Notes under the pieces: generated by a model
The model's input: the letters and a program-made list of their open reading frames with translations, nothing else
Databases searched by the model: none
What the model was told of the DNA's origin: nothing
Shown here: positions 45,601 to 53,554 of the stretch, one piece after another
How the letters are laid out: each line of letters opens with the position of its first letter
How positions within the stretch are numbered: position 1 is the first letter of the stretch
Made by a program: the position numbers and the translations under genes
NCBI RefSeq assembly: GCF_019857205.1
Contig: NZ_JAHWXO010000010.1
Coordinates: 44,588 to 108,587 of the forward strand
From: Qipengyuania pacifica
Lineage (GTDB): Bacteria > Pseudomonadota > Alphaproteobacteria > Sphingomonadales > Sphingomonadaceae
Direction of reading: 5' to 3'
DNA: 64,000 nucleotides

Positions 45601-47769
45601 GACCAGACCCGTCTTGCCCGCTACAACCGCACCGCAACCGGCGTGAAGGCTGAAGCGCGGCTGGGCCAGTTCCGCGCGCAGGGTTTCGCAGCAGAAATCG
45701 CCACCCGCTTCCGCCGGGACGAGATCCAGGGACAGGGCATTACCGGCCCCTACCGCCTCTCGAGCCGCGGCCTGATCGCCAACAGCGAAAAGGTTGTGCT
45801 CGAAGTTCGTGACAGGTTTCGTTCCGAACTGATTGTTTCTTCTAAGGAACTGGTCCGCTTCATCGATTACGACATCGATCGCCTGTCCGGAACGATCACG
45901 TTCAAGGAACCCGTTCTCAGCCGGGACTTCGACCTCAATCCGCAATTTGTCGTGGTCGATTACGAGATCGACGGGTTCTCGGATGGCGAGCTCAATGCAG
46001 GCGTTCGGACCGATTGGACTGCGCCAGACGGCGCCGTGCGCATCGGTGCGACTGCCGTGACGGACAAGGGTGACGGATCGCGAACCGACATGGGTGCCGT
46101 CGATCTGCGTGCCAGGTTCGGCGACAGCACGGAACTGCGTGCGGAAGTCGCTGCAAGCCGCCGCGATGGAGAGACTTCTACCGGCTGGCTGGTCGAAGCA
46201 CAGCACCAGACCGGATCGGTCGACGTGATTGCCTATGCCCGCTCGCTCGACGCAGAATATGGAGTAGGCCAGCAGAATGGCGCCGAGCAGGGTCGGCGCA
46301 AGTTCGGCACCGATGCGCGGATCAAGCTGGGCGAAAACCTCTCGATCCTTGGCAGCCTGTGGCAGGATGACAGCCTCACCGATGACGGCCGCCGCCGGGC
46401 AGCGCAGATCCAGCTGGGCTATGCGACGCAGACGAGCGACCTGCGTTTGGGCATCGCGCACTTCGCCGATCGCTTGGCCGATGGCACACGCAATGATTCA
46501 ACCGTTCTGGAAGGGGGCGTTACCCAGCGCCTGCTCGACAACCGGCTCGAGCTGAGTGCATCCACCAGCATCGCCTTGGACAGCGCGGAATCGATCGATT
46601 TACCGGCGCGGCACCGGATTGGTGCCCGATATGCGCTGACAGAGAATGTCCGGATCGTCGGTCTTTACGAATTGGCGGACGGTGCGGAGATCGATGCGCG
46701 CACCATAAAGGGCGGGCTCGAGGTGACCCCATGGGAAGGCGCGAAGGCCGTCACCTCACTGGGCCGGCAGGACATTGGCGAATATGGCAATCGCAGCTTT
46801 GCCGCCTTCGGCCTGGCCCAGTCGCTTCAGGTAACGCCTGCCCTGACGATCGATGCCACGATCGACGGCAATCGCACTCTGGGCGGCAGCAACACAGTTT
46901 CCGACGTCGTCAATCCGGCTCAGCCCGTGGCTAGCGGGGGACAGCTGGGACAGGACGGCACGCTGTTCGAAGACTTCAACGCCGTCACCCTTGGCATGGC
47001 GTGGCGCAAGGATCGGTGGAGCGCCACGGGGCGCGCCGAATATCGCGATGGCGAATTCGCCGATCGCAAGGGCCTGACCCTCGGTGCGATCCGCCAGCTG
47101 GGCGAAGGCAGCATCGTCGGATCGGGCTTTACCTGGACGGAAGCGAAAGCCGACAATGGAGCTGCAACCCAAATCATGGACGCGGCGATTGCCATCGCGC
47201 ACCGTCCCGCCGAATCCGCCCTCGCCTTCCTCGGAAAACTGGAGTTTCGGAGCGATGAAGTCACCGATGCCGTGGCCGGTGAAGCAGGCGCTGCCGGCAA
47301 TACGGCATTGCTGGTGGACGGCGATGCCAAGGCCAGCCGCCTGATCGCCAGCCTTTCGACCAACTGGTCGCCACGGGGACGGGATGCGAGCGGACAGAGG
47401 GTCCGTCGCCACGAATTCGGCATTTTCATCGGCGCGCGGCACAATTTCGATCAGTTCGAAGGTTACGACTATGCAGGCACCACCCTGTTGGGCGGACTCG
47501 ATGCAAAGTTCGGCCTTGGCGAGCGTTTCGAAATCGGCGCGCGAGGCACGGTTCGAAAAGGTCTGGAGGACGGCCTTACGAGCTTTGCCATCGGTCCGAA
47601 CGTCGGGTTCAGTCCAGCGGACAACGCTCTGATAACGGTGGGCTACAATTTCGCAGGTTTTCGCGACCAGGATTTCTCCGCCGCGCGCGAAACAGACGAG
47701 GGACTATACGCCTCGATCCGGATCAAGTTCGATGCCGATACCTTCTCCTTCCTCGGCCTGGGCCGATAG
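42691..47769 (+). CDS. giant exported DUF11/CNA-B-like protein with predicted outer-membrane barrel (cluster gene D)
   Basis: 1692 aa from ATG 42691 (the frame is open upstream inside gene C but that part is not coding). Signal peptide ends AVHA (30/31). Residues 31-60 repeat the module of genes A and C (IDNIAHTKWVFGG, SNTVSVDVD). A DUF11-like domain is near 358-490 (VAKTASRDRAEPGDALFYAI), a CNA-B/SdrD-B-like domain near 495-590 (RGIPGVRVMLEDGS, then TDSEGRYHFEGVVPGTHVVQ), further beta domains to 850, then about 840 residues of alternating polar/hydrophobic strands (ALYGDFETGF, KELVRFIDYDIDRLSGTITF, to the end) that look like an outer-membrane barrel. The last residue is Arg, not the usual Phe. 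Confidence 0.75.
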   Translation: MRFRFPFRLLAAALLAALLSVVVSGEAVHAQTIDNIAHTKWVFGGDTYETTSNTVSVDVDRSKPVITVYRPTTGSGTGISYRAPRCDTASIASAKVAQQAGNTDAELISAIVETSDKVSPGGSILFDVLVPVANIDPRIVDSVDVQVISSAGDSERLTIFETGENTGHFIGRILTHHVPPSPSATDCRLGVKDGGTVEIEIHARGSAVIVATATVDVLADPFGVVFDSETGEEISGARVTLIDAATGQPATVFAEDGITRWPSTVISGQAITDAAGNTYQIGPGEYWFPLTALGSYRVLVEPPDMYTAPSVATPAQLQQLVREDGSTFVIVDGSFGDRFVLVDQVPRRIDIPLDWSGGAVTVAKTASRDRAEPGDALFYAITVQNPDASRVKRNVVLVDTPSRWLRFRRDSVRVDGESVEDAVQFSADGSELRIELGDIAGGATRRVTYAMTVRPDAPPGDAENRAVAIDSLGREIIAGTSVEIEREAIASRMTIIGRVTAGDCSLIDSRRGIPGVRVMLEDGSFAMTDSEGRYHFEGVVPGTHVVQASRMTLPEGGEFVNCHRDTRNAGSATSRFAIGQGGSLVVADFHARLPENALPSTVEKVVETGEGEADAEREGDAVREANSPATDWIALGDGPDGWLTPEIGHNPRAPAIRVAIRHRKGQKIALRVDGQPVSGLNFEGTREAEAGKYAVSQWRGIPLKHERTMLSADIINSFGEINETIEREVFFTTAPAKVELVPELSNFVADGRTRPVVAVRVLDRNNRPLREGVAGEFTLSAPYQSAEQIERQQLDQLTGLEASSARWVVGGTDGIALIELAPTMVSGSVRLDFRFDDGEIVREQELETWIVPGDIEWTVIGLAEGSVGARTVAENMERAGRFDSDLGDEARVALYAKGRVLGKYLVTLAYDSAKQAEDQRVLGTLDPHAYYTVFGDASTRRFDAASREKLYLRVETATFYALYGDFETGFDQTRLARYNRTATGVKAEARLGQFRAQGFAAEIATRFRRDEIQGQGITGPYRLSSRGLIANSEKVVLEVRDRFRSELIVSSKELVRFIDYDIDRLSGTITFKEPVLSRDFDLNPQFVVVDYEIDGFSDGELNAGVRTDWTAPDGAVRIGATAVTDKGDGSRTDMGAVDLRARFGDSTELRAEVAASRRDGETSTGWLVEAQHQTGSVDVIAYARSLDAEYGVGQQNGAEQGRRKFGTDARIKLGENLSILGSLWQDDSLTDDGRRRAAQIQLGYATQTSDLRLGIAHFADRLADGTRNDSTVLEGGVTQRLLDNRLELSASTSIALDSAESIDLPARHRIGARYALTENVRIVGLYELADGAEIDARTIKGGLEVTPWEGAKAVTSLGRQDIGEYGNRSFAAFGLAQSLQVTPALTIDATIDGNRTLGGSNTVSDVVNPAQPVASGGQLGQDGTLFEDFNAVTLGMAWRKDRWSATGRAEYRDGEFADRKGLTLGAIRQLGEGSIVGSGFTWTEAKADNGAATQIMDAAIAIAHRPAESALAFLGKLEFRSDEVTDAVAGEAGAAGNTALLVDGDAKASRLIASLSTNWSPRGRDASGQRVRRHEFGIFIGARHNFDQFEGYDYAGTTLLGGLDAKFGLGERFEIGARGTVRKGLEDGLTSFAIGPNVGFSPADNALITVGYNFAGFRDQDFSAARETDEGLYASIRIKFDADTFSFLGLGR

Positions 47770-47870
47770 GTGGCGAGACGATGGGTTACCATGATCTAAA
47801 CCGGCCCTTAACCATGTTTGCGTATGCCAAGAGCATGATCAACGGGATGGTTTCAGTCAGTTGGCGGAGC

Positions 47871-49898
47871 ATGACGGCCCATTTCGTCCGCCTGTTGATA
47901 TTCACCGTCCTGACGGCGGTTGCCGCGCCCGCCGGTGCGCAGTCGACATCGACTTTCTCCAATACCACCAGCGGTACGATCAACGGAACGACGGTCTGCA
48001 CCACCCCGCTGGTTCGCACCTTTGCCGTGGGCAGCAATTTCACGGTGGCCGACGTGAACATCGGCATATTGGCCACGCACAGCTGGCGCGGCGATCTGCA
48101 GTTCACGCTTCAATCCCCGACCGGGACGCGCGTGCAACTGACCAATGGCGACACGCAAAGCATAAGCGGCGACAACTTCAACGTCCTGCTGGACGATGCG
48201 GCAACGCAATTGGTCAACACGGACGGGGCGAACCGCAACCATTCGACAAGCGCGCCGCCCTATCAGAACACCTATCAGCCCCGCAGCCTGCTTTCCGCAT
48301 TCGACGGCGAAACATCCGCCGGTACGTGGCGACTGGAAATATGCGATCTCTATCCTGCAGCCGATAACGGGCAATTCGTGCGGGCCGATCTCTATTTGAG
48401 GTCGGCGCCTGCGAATTACGCCGATCTGTCGCTGACGAAGGTTCTCATCGGCAACCCGCCGGCCAATGGCGGCCAGGCGATATATCGCCTCACGGTCAGC
48501 AATGCATCGAACTCGCCTTCTTCTGCATCGGGTATCGCGGTGCGGGATACGTTTCCCGGCCAGTTCACTTTCTCGTCCGCCTCTGGCGCCGGCAGTTTCA
48601 ACGCCGGAACGAGGGTCTGGTCCGTCCCGACGCTCGCGCCGGGGGCCAGCGCGACGCTCGATATCAGGGGCACGATTTCGGCCAATGCCGGGACCACGAT
48701 CACCAGTACCGCCGAAATCATTTCCAGTAGCATCATCGATAGCGATTCCACGCCCGACAACGGCATAACGACGGAAGACGATTTCGCATCGGCGACCTTC
48801 ACCGTCGTCGCAGGACGCGCGGCTGGAATCGTACCGGCAGTAAACTGCCCTAACGGCTCCACGCTGTTCGACTGGGATTCGCCCGCCATTAGCTGGGCAG
48901 CCGGCTCGACCAGCAATACCTACGCGCTGGGGGCGTTCGGCAACATCGCTTTCAACCTCAGCAATGATGGTGCCTACCTTAACAATGCCGCTTTCGGTGG
49001 TCAGTCACCCACGCTGCAAAGCGCGTTCACGGGGGGACTTTCACCAGCCCAGCGGAGCCTGGCGGTCGTATCCGACCAGTCGAGCCGTAACGGTGCAGTC
49101 ACCATCACTGTCACATTGCCGCGCGCATTCGACGGCGTCCAGTTCACGATTTTCGATGTCGACTATGCCGCGAACCAGTTCACCGACAGGGTGGTTGTGA
49201 CCGGTACCAATGGCGGTGCGTCGGTGATGCCGACGCTCAGCAACGGCAATGCCAATTACGTGACCGGAAATACGGCGATCGGGGATGGCGCATCTGACAA
49301 CGATTCTTCGGCTGGCAATCTGGTCGTCACCTTCACCGCCAAGGTCGACACGATCGTCATCACATATGGCAACCATACCAACGCGCCGACCAATCCCGGC
49401 CAACAGGGCATAGCCTTGCACGATATCAATTTCTGCCGCCCTTATACCACTCTCGCCGTCACCAAGGTCAGTTCGGTCATTTCCGACCCGGTCAACGGGA
49501 CGTCCAATCCGAAGGCGATACCGGGCGCGCTGATTGAATACCTCATCACCGTCAGCAATACGGGCAGCGACAACACCGACGGTAATACGGTGATCATCAC
49601 GGACGACGCGCCCACCGACGCGAAGATGTGTCTCGCAAATCTCGCTGGTCCGGGGAGCGGTCCAGTACTTTTTTCAAGCGGCAGCCCGGCATCGGGCCTT
49701 GGCTACAGCTTTGTCGCGCTGGGAAATACGACCGACAACCTGCAATTCTCCGCCGATGGCGGGACCACGTGGAATTACACGCCCACTCCCGATGCCGACG
49801 GATGTGATCCGGCCGTGTCCGATTTTCGCGTCAGCCCCACCGGCGTCCTGATCGCGGGGCGGGCCGCCACGGTCAGGGCACGATTCATGGTGAAATAG
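47871..49898 (+). CDS. exported P-domain/DUF11-like protein (cluster gene E)
   Basis: 675 aa from ATG 47871. Signal peptide ends AGAQ (24/25). Residues 28-178 match a proprotein-convertase P-domain: ILATHSWRGDLQFTLQSPTG, then GETSAGTWRLEICDLYPAAD and RADLYL. No protease domain is attached. A DUF11 domain follows at 184-312, an unassigned beta region at 320-525, and a second DUF11-like domain at 527-675 that opens SSVISDPVNGTSNPKAI plus PGALIEY, as in gene C. It is the last of the five genes. Surface binding or matrix function is likely; no catalysis is evident. Confidence 0.75.
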   Translation: MTAHFVRLLIFTVLTAVAAPAGAQSTSTFSNTTSGTINGTTVCTTPLVRTFAVGSNFTVADVNIGILATHSWRGDLQFTLQSPTGTRVQLTNGDTQSISGDNFNVLLDDAATQLVNTDGANRNHSTSAPPYQNTYQPRSLLSAFDGETSAGTWRLEICDLYPAADNGQFVRADLYLRSAPANYADLSLTKVLIGNPPANGGQAIYRLTVSNASNSPSSASGIAVRDTFPGQFTFSSASGAGSFNAGTRVWSVPTLAPGASATLDIRGTISANAGTTITSTAEIISSSIIDSDSTPDNGITTEDDFASATFTVVAGRAAGIVPAVNCPNGSTLFDWDSPAISWAAGSTSNTYALGAFGNIAFNLSNDGAYLNNAAFGGQSPTLQSAFTGGLSPAQRSLAVVSDQSSRNGAVTITVTLPRAFDGVQFTIFDVDYAANQFTDRVVVTGTNGGASVMPTLSNGNANYVTGNTAIGDGASDNDSSAGNLVVTFTAKVDTIVITYGNHTNAPTNPGQQGIALHDINFCRPYTTLAVTKVSSVISDPVNGTSNPKAIPGALIEYLITVSNTGSDNTDGNTVIITDDAPTDAKMCLANLAGPGSGPVLFSSGSPASGLGYSFVALGNTTDNLQFSADGGTTWNYTPTPDADGCDPAVSDFRVSPTGVLIAGRAATVRARFMVK

Positions 49899-50010
49899 CC
49901 GATCACACGAGAACCCTTTTGGTGATATGCCCGTATCACTGAACATAATCATGTTTCCTACACGAACCGATATGGTTATCTGAACCGCCTCTTTATTAAT
50001 GGAGGCAAAC

Positions 50011-50421
50011 ATGGTTTTCGAAACAGTTATCGGACCAATCGCAGCGATCATCGACAAGGTGATCCCCGACAAACAAGCTCGCGAAAAAGCGAAACTCGAA
50101 CTGCTCGCGCTGCAGGGAACGCAAGAACTGCGTAAGATCGAAGCACGGCTTTCCGCAATAGTCGCCGAAGCGCGAAGTGCCGATGGCTGGACCAGCCGCG
50201 CACGGCCGAGCTTTCTTTATGTCATGTATACGCTGATCCTTTTCAGCCTGCCGATGGGAATAATTGCCGCTTTCGATCCGACCACCGCCCGCGCCATCGC
50301 CAAAGGCATGACTGGCTACCTCGCCGCTTTGCCGGAATCCCTATACGCGCTCTTCGGTACGGGTTACCTCGGCTACACTGCCGCTCGGCAATGGGGCAAA
50401 GCGAAGGGTACCGACGCTTGA
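50011..50421 (+). CDS. GTA-type 3TM holin family protein
   Basis: 136 aa from ATG 50011 with GGAGG eight bases upstream (an ATG at 49999 overlaps that site). It resembles the 'holin of 3TMs, for gene-transfer release' family: FETVIGPIAAIIDKVIPDKQ and an amphipathic helix, then WTSRARPSFLYVMYTLILFS with GIIAAF and a later hydrophobic segment, ending TAARQWGKAKG. In RcGTA such a holin acts with an endolysin to lyse cells. No GTA structural gene or endolysin is in this window, so it is an orphan here. Confidence 0.82.
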   Translation: MVFETVIGPIAAIIDKVIPDKQAREKAKLELLALQGTQELRKIEARLSAIVAEARSADGWTSRARPSFLYVMYTLILFSLPMGIIAAFDPTTARAIAKGMTGYLAALPESLYALFGTGYLGYTAARQWGKAKGTDA

Positions 50422-50451
50422 GGTCCTGCCGATTGCCGCTAAACCCGCGGC

Positions 50452-50886
50452 ATGACCGATATTGTCTTCGTCCTCAATGGCCCCAATCTCAACCTGCTCG
50501 GCACGCGTGAGCCAGAGATTTACGGTTCGACCACCCTGGCCGATATTGCTGCGATGCTGGAACAGAAGGCGGGAGAGATCGGCCTGACCGTCGACTTCCG
50601 TCAGACCAATCATGAAGGCGTACTGGTCGACTGGCTGCACGAGGCGCACGCCGCGGGCGCCAAGGCGGTGTTGCTGAACGCCGCTGCCTATACCCACACG
50701 TCGATAGCCCTGCTCGATGCGATCAAGGCCATCGACGTGCCGGTAATCGAAGTTCACCTGTCCGACCCGGCGACACGCGAAGGGTTTCGGCACCTCTCCT
50801 ATGTCGGCATGGCGGCGGTGGACGAAGTGAAAGGCATGGGCGCAAACGGCTATGCCGTAGCGTTGGAGAAGGCAGCAGCCCTGTAA
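50452..50886 (+). CDS. aroQ: type II 3-dehydroquinate dehydratase
   Basis: 144-aa shikimate-pathway enzyme. Active-site features: VLNGPNLNLLGTREPEIYG with the Arg and Tyr of the flexible lid, FRQTNHEG (Asn-His), LNAAAYTHTSIAL, and EVHLSDPATRE with the catalytic His. It lies 72 bp before accB; aroQ-accB-accC is a frequent alphaproteobacterial order. Confidence 0.96.
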   Translation: MTDIVFVLNGPNLNLLGTREPEIYGSTTLADIAAMLEQKAGEIGLTVDFRQTNHEGVLVDWLHEAHAAGAKAVLLNAAAYTHTSIALLDAIKAIDVPVIEVHLSDPATREGFRHLSYVGMAAVDEVKGMGANGYAVALEKAAAL

Positions 50887-50958
50887 AAGCGTCCCTGCCC
50901 CCTTGCCCTATCTGCGCGGCGCGAGCATAGGCGGGCCAAACAACACTCAAGGGGTTCC

Positions 50959-51444
50959 ATGGCCGACCATAAGGGCAGCGCCGGCAAGTCCGGCATGAAC
51001 GTCGATACCGCTCTCGTTCGCGAACTGGCAGAGATGCTGGGCGACACCGGGCTCACCGAAATCGAAGTGGAAGACGGAGAGCGCAAGATCCGCGTTTCGC
51101 GCGGCGGCGGCGTTCCGATGGCAGCGCCGATGCAGATGGCCGCGCCCGCTCCTGCTGCAGCGGCACCTGCCGCCGCCGCGCCTTCGCCCGAAGCACCCGC
51201 TGCCGACTTTGCCGGCGCGATCAAATCGCCCATGGTCGGGACCGTCTATCTCGCTGCCGAACCGGGCGCACCCGACTTCGTCAAAGTCGGTGACAGCGTG
51301 AAGGAAGGGCAGACCCTCCTCATCGTAGAAGCGATGAAGGTCATGAATCCGATCACCGCCGACAAGGCCGGGACCGTCAAGGCGATCCACGTCGAGAACG
51401 CTCAGCCGGTCGAATTCGACCAGCCGCTCGTCAGCATCGGCTGA
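50959..51444 (+). CDS. accB: acetyl-CoA carboxylase biotin carboxyl carrier protein
   Basis: 161 aa. An N-terminal helical part, then a Pro/Ala-rich linker (about 53-82), then the biotinyl domain with biotin-accepting K127 in EAMKVMNP. It carries biotin between carboxylase and transferase in the first step of fatty-acid synthesis. accC follows 8 bp later. Confidence 0.97.
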   Translation: MADHKGSAGKSGMNVDTALVRELAEMLGDTGLTEIEVEDGERKIRVSRGGGVPMAAPMQMAAPAPAAAAPAAAAPSPEAPAADFAGAIKSPMVGTVYLAAEPGAPDFVKVGDSVKEGQTLLIVEAMKVMNPITADKAGTVKAIHVENAQPVEFDQPLVSIG

Positions 51445-51452
51445 GGTCGCCC

Positions 51453-52802
51453 GTGAGCATTTCCCGTATCCTGATCGCCAACCGGGGCGAAATCGCGCTG
51501 CGCATTCACCGCGCGGCTCATGAAATGGGTATCGAAACCGTCGCGGTGCACTCCACCGCCGATGCCGATGCCATGCATGTCCGTCTGGCCGATCATGCCG
51601 TGTGCATCGGCCCCCCGGCCGCGACCGACAGCTATCTCAACATCGCGAACATCATTTCGGCCGCCGAAGTCAGCCATGCCGATGCGATCCATCCCGGCTA
51701 TGGCTTCCTGTCCGAAAACGCGAAGTTCGCCGAGATCGTCGAAGCGCACGACATCGCCTGGATCGGCCCCAAGCCCGAGCATATCCGCACCATGGGTGAC
51801 AAGGTTGCTGCCAAGAAAACGGCCGGCGCCCTTGGCCTGCCGCTCGTGCCCGGATCCGACGGCGCGGTCGAAACGGTCCAGGAAGCGCGCGAGATTGCGG
51901 CCGAAATCGGCTATCCCGTGATCATCAAGGCTGCCAGCGGCGGCGGTGGCCGCGGCATGAAGGTCTGCGAAAGCGAGGACCAGCTCGAAACCTTGATGAA
52001 GCAGGCCGGAAGCGAAGCGAAAGCCGCGTTCGGCGATGCCACCGTTTATATCGAGAAATATCTCGGCGATCCGCGCCACATCGAATTCCAGGTCTTCGGC
52101 GACGGCAATGGCAATGCCATCCATCTGGGCGAACGCGACTGTTCGCTCCAGCGGCGCCACCAGAAGGTCCTCGAAGAGGCGCCCTCGCCCGTCCTTTCGA
52201 CCGAAGAGCGCGACCGCATGGGCGAAATCTGCGCCCAGGCCATGCGCGACATGGCTTACCGCGGTGCCGGCACGATCGAGTTCCTCTGGGAAAACGGCGA
52301 GTTCTATTTCATCGAGATGAACACCCGCCTCCAGGTCGAACACCCGGTGACCGAAATGATCACCGGTATCGATCTGGTGCGCGAACAGATCCGTATCGCA
52401 TCGGGCAAGGAACTGTCCTGCCGACAGGATCAGATCGAGTTCAAGGGCCATGCGATCGAATGCCGCATCAACGCGGAAGATCCCTTCACCTTCGCGCCCA
52501 GCCCCGGCAAGGTCACCTATTATCACGCCGCGGGCGGCATGCATGTGCGCGTCGATAGCGGGCTCTACGCAGGCTATTCGATCCCGCCTTATTACGACAG
52601 CATGATCGCCAAGCTGATCGTATACGGTCGCGACCGCGAACGCTGCATGATGCGCCTCAAGCGCGCATTGGAAGAAATGGTTGTCGAGGGTGTCAAAACC
52701 AGCATTCCCTTGCACCAGGAACTCTTGCAGCAGGACGACGTGAAAACCGGCCAGTACTCGATCAAATGGCTCGAAGAATGGCTCAAGACGCGAGATGCGT
52801 AG
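51453..52802 (+). CDS. accC: acetyl-CoA carboxylase biotin carboxylase
   Basis: 449 aa, normal size, GTG start at 51453. ATP-grasp enzyme: start SISRILIANRGEIALRIHRA, glycine-rich loop KAASGGGGRGMKVCE, ERDCSLQRRHQKVLEEAPSP, and the active-site EMNTRLQVEHPVTEMITG. It carboxylates biotin on AccB using ATP and bicarbonate. Confidence 0.97.
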   Translation: MSISRILIANRGEIALRIHRAAHEMGIETVAVHSTADADAMHVRLADHAVCIGPPAATDSYLNIANIISAAEVSHADAIHPGYGFLSENAKFAEIVEAHDIAWIGPKPEHIRTMGDKVAAKKTAGALGLPLVPGSDGAVETVQEAREIAAEIGYPVIIKAASGGGGRGMKVCESEDQLETLMKQAGSEAKAAFGDATVYIEKYLGDPRHIEFQVFGDGNGNAIHLGERDCSLQRRHQKVLEEAPSPVLSTEERDRMGEICAQAMRDMAYRGAGTIEFLWENGEFYFIEMNTRLQVEHPVTEMITGIDLVREQIRIASGKELSCRQDQIEFKGHAIECRINAEDPFTFAPSPGKVTYYHAAGGMHVRVDSGLYAGYSIPPYYDSMIAKLIVYGRDRERCMMRLKRALEEMVVEGVKTSIPLHQELLQQDDVKTGQYSIKWLEEWLKTRDA

Positions 52803-53119
52803 GCGCCTCGCCCGCCATTGCTGAAAAATATAAGGCTAAGGCAGTGCAAACTGCGCGGGCCGACCATTCGGGATATGGTCGCTAAGCAGTCCGGTTGACA
52901 TCGGGAAGGCTCACGACGAGTATTTCCCGATGCTCAGCCGTTGATCTGCGCAACGGTTGGGCTTTGCCGATCTCCTGAGAGCCTATCGCAGAGGTCTGGG
53001 GAAGTCGCCAAGTCGGCGTCGATTATCGAAGCGGAGAAATGCCGAAACCGGCTGGATAGAAGATTCTCTCAGAGCTAGCAGGCAGCCTCGTTCTGCTGAG
53101 CTAAAAAAACCCATCCCCG
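52803..53119. other. 317-bp intergenic region with successive inverted repeats
   Basis: No gene is found on either strand. Three stem-loops occur in a row: CGACCA/TGGTCG (52861-52881), CATCGGGAA/TTCCCGATG (52899-52932, 9 bp, perfect) and CCGTT/AACGG (52938-52956). A run of seven A lies near the right end. The region is between accC and the 3' end of a convergent gene. It might hold a small RNA or accC transcript end; there is no clear terminator. Confidence 0.4.
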
Positions 53120-53554
53120 CTAATCGAAACTGAACCCAGCCGCCTTGGCTTCGGCAATCACCTCTTCGCCAGTCTGGCGCGGATGGTCGCCTTCGATCCT
53201 GCACCAATCCGCGCGTTCGTCCACGAAGATCTCCTTCTCGATCCCGTGGGTGGCGGCGGCATCGAATAGCCCGGCGGAAAAGCTGCGATTACCGGTCGGC
53301 AGGAAGCGAAACCATAAATTGCTGCCGCATTTCGAACAGAACGCCCGCTCTGCCCATTCGCTGGAACGAAACTCGGTAATCTCGTTTGCGCCTGTTACCT
53401 GCGGGTTGTCCCCGCTTTGCGCGCTGTAGAATGCGCCGCCCCATCGGCGGCACACGCCGCACTGGCAAATTTCGACCTGCTGCACCGGATTGTCGAGCGT
53501 GATCGTCACCGCGCCGCACAGGCAGTGGCCTTCGATCGACGCAGGCCCGGTCAC
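53120..53554 (-). CDS. GFA (glutathione-dependent formaldehyde-activating-like) family protein
   Basis: 144 aa, Mss4-like zinc fold. Zinc ligands are in GHCLCGAVTI, EICQCGVCRRWGG and AFCSKCGSNLW, the full set of the family. Despite the name, most members have no proven formaldehyde role. Its start overlaps the 3' end of the Lrp regulator gene by 4 bp. Confidence 0.9.
   Translation of the reverse strand: MTGPASIEGHCLCGAVTITLDNPVQQVEICQCGVCRRWGGAFYSAQSGDNPQVTGANEITEFRSSEWAERAFCSKCGSNLWFRFLPTGNRSFSAGLFDAAATHGIEKEIFVDERADWCRIEGDHPRQTGEEVIAEAKAAGFSFD

Noticed and set aside
43984..46461. 825-codon minus-strand open frame opposite cluster gene D
   Set aside because: High-GC antisense shadow: it mirrors the codon periodicity of gene D, has no signal peptide, ribosome site or recognisable domain.
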